Part shown: positions 23,897 through 27,939 of the stretch, piece by piece | How positions within the stretch are numbered: the first letter of the stretch is position 1 | Layout: each line of letters starts with the position of its first letter | Assembly (NCBI GenBank): GCA_963590525.1 | Contig: CAVAPV010000026.1 | Coordinates: 1-27,939 of the forward strand | DNA length: 27,939 bases | Origin: W2P13-069 sp963590525 | GTDB taxonomy: Bacteria > Actinomycetota > Coriobacteriia > Coriobacteriales > QAMH01 | Direction of reading: 5' to 3' | Position numbers and translations under genes: made by a program | The notes under the pieces: generated by a model | Told to the model about the DNA's origin: nothing | What the model saw: only the letters and a program-made list of their open reading frames with translations | Database searches by the model: none

Positions 23897-25051
23897 CTAT
23901 TGTGCCTGCAGCATTGGTTCTTGCGTTGCCAGCAGACCGTCTGCCTTGGGGTCTTTGTACATCTTGCTCACGCAGCCATAGACATCGGGCCAATAGATAT
24001 CGATATCAAAAACGAGCTCCAGATAATGGCGCACCGGCTTTGTCGACTGGCCTCTCTGCATAGAGTTCACGCAGCTAAAGCAGGTTGAGACAAGCAAATC
24101 GGATTCGACTGCGTCTATCTCTGCCAAGCGTTGATTGCGGCGGTACTCGCAATATGCAGGGGCATAGGCGCTCACCATACCGCCGCCTCCGCAGCAGATG
24201 GTATGTTCGCCCTCATGGGCAAGTGGCGCGAGCTCCCAGTTAGAAAACATCTTGCGCACCGCCTTGCCATACGCCTGGTCAAGGCGATCATAGCAGGCAT
24301 CATGAATGGAGTAGGTGCCGCTGCCAGGCACTTTCACGCCAGCTTCAACCATGAGCTCGGGCAGACGCAGCAACTCGATCGAGGTCCCCTCAAGCAGCTG
24401 AGGCAGCTCGTAGCCACAATGCGGGCAAACGATGACGAGTCTTTTGATCCCCAAAGACTCCAGGTAGGCAACCGCGGCTTTTTTATAGGTCTTGAACTCG
24501 TCAAAGAACCCCGTGTCAAAAAACGTCGCCCCGCAGCAGATGTTGAGCTTGCGGCTGGCGATCTTATTGTTGAGCAGCCACTCAAAGGACGCTGCTGTAA
24601 GCTGCGGAGAATAACTATCCAAAGAGCAGCCAGGAAAAAACGCCGTCGCATCCGCTTGCGCGTCGCCCAAAAGCTCGCCTTCGACAGGCTCAAAGCTCTC
24701 GATATCGCCTGATTGGGTCCCCTGGGTCATAGAGAAAAGGTTGTACCTGAGGTCCGTTCTAAAGTGACGATAATTAGGCCTGAGTTGGGGCTTTTGCTCC
24801 AAAAGCAAGGCACGTGCCGGCTTCATGCCATCGATTGCCTTAAGACCAGCCGGGCAATCGACCGTGCAGCGGTTGCATAAAGCGCAGGTATAGGGGAAAT
24901 GCTCGTAATCTGTTGTGCCATCAAGCACACCCTGGCACACTTCACCCAAAGTAAAAGGCTGGCTGTAATTGCCGCAGTCGGTCTGCGAGCATATGCCGCA
25001 TCTAAGGCATGCGTCAGAAAAATCCTGCAAGGCAGCTCTGTAATCGAGCAT
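23897..25051 (-). CDS. HdrD/GlpC-like Fe-S protein (ferredoxin plus two CCG domains)
   Basis: A 384-residue electron-transfer protein. The N-terminal half carries two [4Fe-4S] motifs, C15-C18-C21-C26 and C56-C59-C62-C66. The C-terminal half has two CCG domains: C142, C172-C173, C209, C212 and C253, C286-C287, C324, C327. This is the layout of HdrD, GlpC and LutA/GlcF-like subunits, which link soluble dehydrogenases to quinones or thiols. No membrane helix is present. ATG 25051 follows a purine-rich 'ggggaggggg' site. It is the first gene of the minus-strand cluster and stands 24 bases before the Mo/W enzyme, so it is the likely electron acceptor or donor of that enzyme. True heterodisulfide reduction is unlikely outside methanogens. 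Confidence 0.88.
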   Translation of the reverse strand: MLDYRAALQDFSDACLRCGICSQTDCGNYSQPFTLGEVCQGVLDGTTDYEHFPYTCALCNRCTVDCPAGLKAIDGMKPARALLLEQKPQLRPNYRHFRTDLRYNLFSMTQGTQSGDIESFEPVEGELLGDAQADATAFFPGCSLDSYSPQLTAASFEWLLNNKIASRKLNICCGATFFDTGFFDEFKTYKKAAVAYLESLGIKRLVIVCPHCGYELPQLLEGTSIELLRLPELMVEAGVKVPGSGTYSIHDACYDRLDQAYGKAVRKMFSNWELAPLAHEGEHTICCGGGGMVSAYAPAYCEYRRNQRLAEIDAVESDLLVSTCFSCVNSMQRGQSTKPVRHYLELVFDIDIYWPDVYGCVSKMYKDPKADGLLATQEPMLQAQ

Positions 25052-25137
25052 GGGCTCCCCCTCCCCTTCCTCATATCACAACCTTAGATAATACCTGCGA
25101 TACGACATGTACGCCATGCTCAAAGAGAAGATAGGGA

Positions 25138-25150
25138 GCGCAGTTTGCGC
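25138..25150 (-). terminator. Weak terminator candidate after the LOG-family gene
   Basis: 'gcgca-aac-tgcgc' on the minus strand, a 5-bp stem just after the stop at 25157, followed by a pyrimidine-rich tract 'tccctatcttctcttt'. The short stem makes this uncertain. It would insulate the redox cluster from the LOG gene. Confidence 0.3.
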
Positions 25151-25156
25151 AAGAAC

Positions 25157-25690
25157 TTATTGGCCGATGATATCTGCAAGCTCACCTAAGCTCTCAACAA
25201 AGTAAATGCCATCCTGACGCTCTTTAGTCGAGAAACCAGCATCGATCATCTGAGCAAGAAAACTTTCTAGAAGATCGTAATAACCGTTGACGTTGTAGAC
25301 GATGCAAGGAGCCTGAGTATGACCCAAAGAGACCATGCTCATAACCTCGCTGATTTCTTCCAAGGTGCCGTTTCCGCCTGGCATGGCGATAAACGCGTCA
25401 CCCAGCTCTATCATCTTTGTTTTACGTTGCTGCATATTTGGCGTGACGATAAGCTTCGTGAGGTTTTCTGCCTGAACGCATGAGTCGATAAAGAACTGAG
25501 GTTCCACGCCAATAACATCAGCACCCGCTTCAAGCGCCGATGTAGCCAAAACACCCATGAGACCAACCTTAGAGCCGCCATAAACAAGCGTATGACCGTT
25601 GTGTCCAATCCAAGCAGCAAGCTCGCAAACAGCAGTTTTGATATCTGGATCAATGCCAGGGTTAGCGGCAAGGTAAACGGTGATATTCAT
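25157..25690 (-). CDS. LOG-family / TIGR00730 Rossmann-fold protein
   Basis: A 177-residue cytoplasmic protein of the lysine-decarboxylase-like LOG family. 'MPGGNGTLEEISE' is the nucleotide-binding signature (PGGxGTxxE) holding the catalytic Glu, and 'LVYGGSKVGLMGVLA' forms the phosphate loop. Members split nucleoside 5'-monophosphates into base and ribose 5-phosphate; in plants and some microbes this yields active cytokinins, while in most bacteria the physiological role is unclear. The sequence is visibly AT-richer than the redox cluster downstream. Start ATG 25690; the preceding bases read 'gaggaatttga', a usable site. The gene appears monocistronic. It lies immediately left of the 5S-flanked cassette, separated by about 210 bases without a gene. 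Confidence 0.9.
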   Translation of the reverse strand: MNITVYLAANPGIDPDIKTAVCELAAWIGHNGHTLVYGGSKVGLMGVLATSALEAGADVIGVEPQFFIDSCVQAENLTKLIVTPNMQQRKTKMIELGDAFIAMPGGNGTLEEISEVMSMVSLGHTQAPCIVYNVNGYYDLLESFLAQMIDAGFSTKERQDGIYFVESLGELADIIGQ

Positions 25691-25902
25691 TCAAATTCCT
25701 CTATTTCTGCCCGCAGATCGCACAACGGCATAAAGCAGCATAGCGCAAAGTGGAATTCAGTCTCCGTCAACAAGAGCAAGAATTACATACGGTATATTTT
25801 GTTCCTTCATGCTTAGAAACCAATTGCAGTTGGGTAAAACGCGCGAGCTTAATAAACAAGAGACAAGTACAAACGCAACAAGAACCCGGTCATAGCTGAT
25901 AT
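25691..25902. other. AT-rich intergenic stretch, no gene seen
   Basis: This 212-base stretch should contain the promoter of the LOG-family gene on the minus strand. Short AT-rich boxes such as 'ggtatattttg' (25794-25804) are present, but no -35/-10 pair with proper spacing could be assigned. A short frame crossing it has no site or codon signal and is not called. Confidence 0.4.
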
Positions 25903-25953
25903 CCCCCAAACCGCGAGAGCCCCCGGTCGGCCCAGCGGCGCCCTACCCTCCCG
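25903..25953 (-). repeat. 51-bp direct repeat, left copy (5S 3' end plus flank)
   Basis: Matches 27889-27939 at 50 of 51 positions in the same orientation (the difference is C versus G at 25912/27898). It comprises the last ~25 bases of a 5S rRNA-like gene and about 26 bases downstream of it. The true match may be longer, since the right copy runs off the window. Confidence 0.9.
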
Positions 25954-25998
25954 CAGCCTGGCGCTGCAGTACTCTCGGCAGAGTAACAAGCAGCTCAC
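25929..25998 (-). rRNA. 5S rRNA fragment (3' part only)
   Basis: On the minus strand this reads '...gccgagagtactgc...gggagggtagggcgccgctgggcc', matching the 3' half of bacterial 5S rRNA: the helix IV strand 'ctctgccgagagtactgc', a small 'gcagcgccaggctgc' hairpin and the closing strand 'gggagggtagggcgccgc'. The 5' half, with its 'cccattccgaac' loop, is missing: upstream bases (higher coordinates) are unrelated AT-rich DNA. It is therefore a truncated 5S remnant of about 70 bases, not a working gene. The 3' end position is approximate. Confidence 0.72.
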
Positions 25999-26064
25999 CC
26001 TGGCATCGCTATATCAAACCGAACTGATTACGATCGCTCTGATAACTTTAAATAACAAATCTTG

Positions 26065-26097
26065 TGTATTGCTTATCAATACAATTGCTAGTAGTAT
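26065..26097 (+). promoter_or_regulatory. Promoter with overlapping palindromic operator
   Basis: 'tgtattg-cttat-caataca' (26065-26083) is a perfect 7-bp inverted repeat with a 5-base spacer. It overlaps a plausible -35 'ttgctt' (26069-26074), separated by 17 bases from a -10 'tagtat' (26092-26097). Transcription would begin near 26104, about 32 bases before the start codon of the signal-peptide protein. An operator over the -35 box fits repression, perhaps by the HTH protein encoded third in the same unit. Confidence 0.5.
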
Positions 26098-26135
26098 CCG
26101 CAGCGGAGACTGTTATACAATCGAAGGGAACAATC

Positions 26136-26846
26136 ATGAGACAGTCAATAACAAGAAAGCAGTTCTTGGCACTTGCGGGAATGGGAGCCGTTAGCGCAGC
26201 GCTTATGCCAGAAACGGCACTCGCACAGGAAAGCGCAGCTTCCGCCTCCAATCAAACGGGAGCCATTCTTTTAAACTATCTAGACAAAAGATATCCCCAA
26301 CTTTGCGTCACCATAAGCGATCCGACCTCGACGCAAGTTGCCACACTTGATCCTGCCTCCGTCGCGGTGAAGAGCAGCAAAAACTACTTCGACCCAAACA
26401 CTCATGCTGGTGAGACATATTACGAAATCGACTTTCTAGAAACTGAGTTCGACAAGAAACGTTTTTTGAATTTTGACAACATCAACGCCGCGTCGTCGTC
26501 ATCGGGCGACAGCAGCGATGCGATTGCATCCATTACGGTAAAAGCAACATGGAATTTGTCGGGGAATAATAAAAAGATCAATTTGACTAAGGTCATCGTC
26601 AAGTTCGTTGAGAAAAAAGGCACGCTTACCGCAAGGGGAGTCACTATAAAAAACGATGACAAAAAGCATGAAGCAGATTCAAGGAAAATTAACAATACCT
26701 ATTCTTATGCTCCCACATGGGGCTTTAGGGATTATCACGATCTAGACAGAGAGCGCAACCATTTTGTCAACGCATGGGCAACGGCAGTGGCGTCAGGCAT
26801 GGGTGGCAAACGCGAGATTCGTTGCATGGTTGTTTACGGCGGATAG
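26136..26846 (+). CDS. Exported protein with RK-type Tat-like signal peptide, unknown function
   Basis: A 236-residue protein. The N-terminus 'MRQSITRKQFLALAGMG' followed by a hydrophobic stretch and 'ALAQES' is a signal peptide with probable cleavage near residue 32. 'TRKQFL' resembles the twin-arginine motif with Lys in place of the second Arg; a Sec route is possible. The mature part is Ser/Asn/Lys-rich, contains one Cys early and one near the end, has a Ser/Asp patch ('SSSSGDSSD') and closes with 'REIRCMVVYGG'. No family was recognised. ATG 26136 has 'gaaggga' before it; the open frame upstream runs through the promoter. The composition is AT-rich compared with the chromosome genes to the left. 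It is followed ten bases later by a membrane protein gene, so they are likely co-transcribed. Confidence 0.75.
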   Translation: MRQSITRKQFLALAGMGAVSAALMPETALAQESAASASNQTGAILLNYLDKRYPQLCVTISDPTSTQVATLDPASVAVKSSKNYFDPNTHAGETYYEIDFLETEFDKKRFLNFDNINAASSSSGDSSDAIASITVKATWNLSGNNKKINLTKVIVKFVEKKGTLTARGVTIKNDDKKHEADSRKINNTYSYAPTWGFRDYHDLDRERNHFVNAWATAVASGMGGKREIRCMVVYGG

Positions 26847-26856
26847 AGGAGCGCAA

Positions 26857-27243
26857 ATGATGAGCAAGCTAAAGACAGCGGCAAACATAGTGCTAATCGC
26901 AGCAGTTATACCTGCCATAGCTGCGGCACTTTACCCTGTCGAGAGTTGGATTACAGGGTATTTGTATCTTCGCTTTGAGATATCAACTTTCGAATATGGA
27001 GCTCTCAGGTTCCTAGAGATGGCGTTATTCGCACTAGCGACGTTTGTTCTAGCTCACGAGGCGATTTCCCCTAAGCGCTGGTCAATAGCAACTCTAGGAA
27101 TAGGTTTTGTTATAAGCGCTTTGTTGCTCAGCCAAGCAGAGTCACTGCCGCTGTTTACTGATTTCGATATACTGCGCGCATTCCTGACAACAGCCTATGG
27201 CGTCACCTTTTTGCTAGCATTGTCTGGCAAGGTTGCCGCTTGA
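26857..27243 (+). CDS. Small membrane protein (DUF2975/YoaS-like by context)
   Basis: A 128-residue protein with four predicted hydrophobic helices, at about residues 7-28, 45-66, 75-92 and 105-125, the second starting with 'GALRFLEMALFALATFVLAHE'. Sequence features alone do not name it. A small four-helix protein directly in front of a YozG-like HTH gene matches the widespread YoaS (DUF2975)-YozG pairing, which is why that assignment is offered. ATG 26857 follows 'agagga' overlapping the stop of the previous gene; ATG 26860 is an equally possible start. The frame extends upstream to 26764 only by reading through the previous gene. Gene real: likely. Family: tentative. Confidence 0.7.
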   Translation: MMSKLKTAANIVLIAAVIPAIAAALYPVESWITGYLYLRFEISTFEYGALRFLEMALFALATFVLAHEAISPKRWSIATLGIGFVISALLLSQAESLPLFTDFDILRAFLTTAYGVTFLLALSGKVAA

Positions 27244-27253
27244 TATAGAGGTG

Positions 27254-27472
27254 ATGGCAATTCCTATCAAGGTCCACATAGATAAAATCGCGTCCGCGCG
27301 AAAGATGACAGTCACTTACTTGGCAAAAGCAGTTGGCATCAGCCGCGTAAACATGTCAAACCTCAAAACGGGGAAAGTGAAGGCGATCAGGTTTTCCACC
27401 CTCGAGGCAATCTGCAAGGAGCTTGGCTGCCAACCAGGGGACATACTTGAGTATGTGCCTGACAACGATTAG
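27254..27472 (+). CDS. YozG-like Cro/C1-type helix-turn-helix regulator
   Basis: A 72-residue single-domain DNA-binding protein of the small HTH_26/YozG group. The pattern 'KMTVTYLAKAVGISRVNMSNLKTGKVKAIRFSTLEAICKELGCQPGDILEY' (residues ~17-68) contains the full helix-turn-helix, and its ending is nearly diagnostic. ATG 27254 was chosen because the family starts there. The 'agagg' before it is close, and GTG 27251 or TTG 27233 are alternatives; the latter would overlap the membrane protein gene. It is the last gene of the three-gene unit, with a hairpin terminator 36 bases on. It may repress its own promoter through the palindrome at 26065-26083. Confidence 0.88.
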   Translation: MAIPIKVHIDKIASARKMTVTYLAKAVGISRVNMSNLKTGKVKAIRFSTLEAICKELGCQPGDILEYVPDND

Positions 27473-27508
27473 CCAAGATGCGGATCGCAAAGCCATATAA
27501 CAACAGGT

Positions 27509-27550
27509 AGCGAGAGGGGGTCTTGGAAAACTCCAAGGCCTCCTCTCGCT
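27509..27550 (+). terminator. Hairpin after the HTH gene
   Basis: 'agcgagag' pairs with 'ctctcgct' and an inner 'cttgga' pairs with 'tccaag' around a small A-rich loop, giving a long imperfect stem 36 bases after the HTH stop. The following bases are 'ataacg', not a T-run, so termination strength is uncertain. Confidence 0.6.
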
Positions 27551-27888
27551 ATAACGTATAGAGATGATATGTACTTGCGCAAAACGCAAGGGCGCGCACG
27601 CAAGACAAAGCAAAATGCAGAACGGATCCCCATCTGCTGGATGTGCATCCGATAGCAGCGACCGCGGCAATCAAGCAGGAGATCCATACGAAGCAACAAG
27701 AGCGGCAGTCACAACTCAAGAGCCGAAGCGTGATAGCTACCGTTACTGTCAACACGACGATGCCGTGGTCACGTATCGAAAGATGCCAGGTACCGGCGGA
27801 AGGACAGCGTGGAGACCAGCAAGCGCCTGCTGCAAGGCGCCATTCCCACTGACGCAACTCAAAACCCGCAACCATCCCGGAACCAGCG
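27551..27888. other. Gene-free stretch before the 5S repeat
   Basis: About 340 bases without a supportable gene. Frames here (for example plus-strand 27643-27852 and a minus-strand frame 27549-27875) lack ribosome-binding sites and show no protein-like pattern. If the right-hand 5S belongs to an intact rRNA operon on the minus strand, this would be its downstream flank. Confidence 0.5.
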
Positions 27889-27939
27889 CCCCCAAACGGC
27901 GAGAGCCCCCGGTCGGCCCAGCGGCGCCCTACCCTCCCG
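27889..27939 (-). repeat. 51-bp direct repeat, right copy (5S 3' end plus flank)
   Basis: Second copy of 25903-25953 with one mismatch, ending at the last base of the window. Together the two copies bracket a 1.9 kb segment holding three genes. Confidence 0.9.
27915..27939 (-). rRNA. 5S rRNA 3' end, running off the window
   Basis: On the minus strand 'cgggagggtagggcgccgctgggcc' is the 3' terminal strand of 5S rRNA, identical to the left fragment. The rest lies beyond the window. An rRNA operon transcribed leftward from outside is the natural expectation, and would explain why the sequence stops here. Confidence 0.6.

Noticed and set aside
25592..25816. Plus-strand frame of 74 codons over the start of the LOG-family gene
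   Set aside because: It overlaps the recognised gene on the other strand and the promoter region, with no supporting signals.
1..27939. tRNA genes
   Set aside because: No T-arm-like sequence with a fitting acceptor stem was noticed by eye; a covariance-model scan was not possible, so a missed tRNA cannot be excluded.

Overview
The window reads as chromosomal DNA of a strictly anaerobic, fairly high-G+C actinobacterium, most likely class Coriobacteriia. The reasons are a large LuxR-type regulator carrying its HTH behind a polytopic membrane domain (a hallmark of that class), a complete fumarate-respiration operon, an abundance of Fe-S and molybdopterin redox proteins, and the G/C-rich third positions. 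I do not name a genus. Both ends of the sequence lie inside repeats (an intergenic repeat at base 1, a 5S-rRNA-like sequence at the last base), so it is probably one whole assembly contig broken at repeats.

Layout: (1) 1-1777: trmO and a gene-free stretch with three related copies of a hairpin-bearing intergenic repeat. (2) 1778-8647 (+): dicarboxylate transporter, two-subunit class I fumarase, and a three-subunit fumarate reductase/succinate dehydrogenase of the membrane-anchor-free 'type E' (FrdA, FrdB with a Cys-rich S3 site, and a HdrB-like CCG subunit). Together they would import C4-dicarboxylates, dehydrate malate to fumarate and use fumarate as electron acceptor. A small unknown protein and a membrane-bound LuxR regulator follow (8747-11212). 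(3) 11303-16298 (-): rhodanese, replicative polymerase DnaE with an intact PHP proofreading site, a TrpR/YerC-like regulator directly in front of dnaE, and a small membrane protein. (4) 16400-25051 (-): a seven-gene co-oriented redox cluster that I do not recognise as a described system. In transcription order it has a HdrD/GlpC-like Fe-S protein, a cytoplasmic Mo/W-bis-MGD enzyme with a Cys metal ligand, a DUF2064 transferase, a radical SAM enzyme of the MJ0619/Tes type, a ferredoxin-DUF169 protein, a flavin reductase-like protein, and a GNAT-PhnP fusion. A terminator-like hairpin lies in front of the radical SAM gene. This is the best candidate for an undescribed pathway. (5) 25157-27939: a LOG-family protein, then a visibly AT-richer 1.9 kb cassette (signal-peptide protein, small membrane protein, YozG-like HTH) lying between two copies of the 3' end of a 5S rRNA gene. 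Its promoter carries a palindromic operator candidate.

Functions come from motif recognition by eye; no database search was possible.
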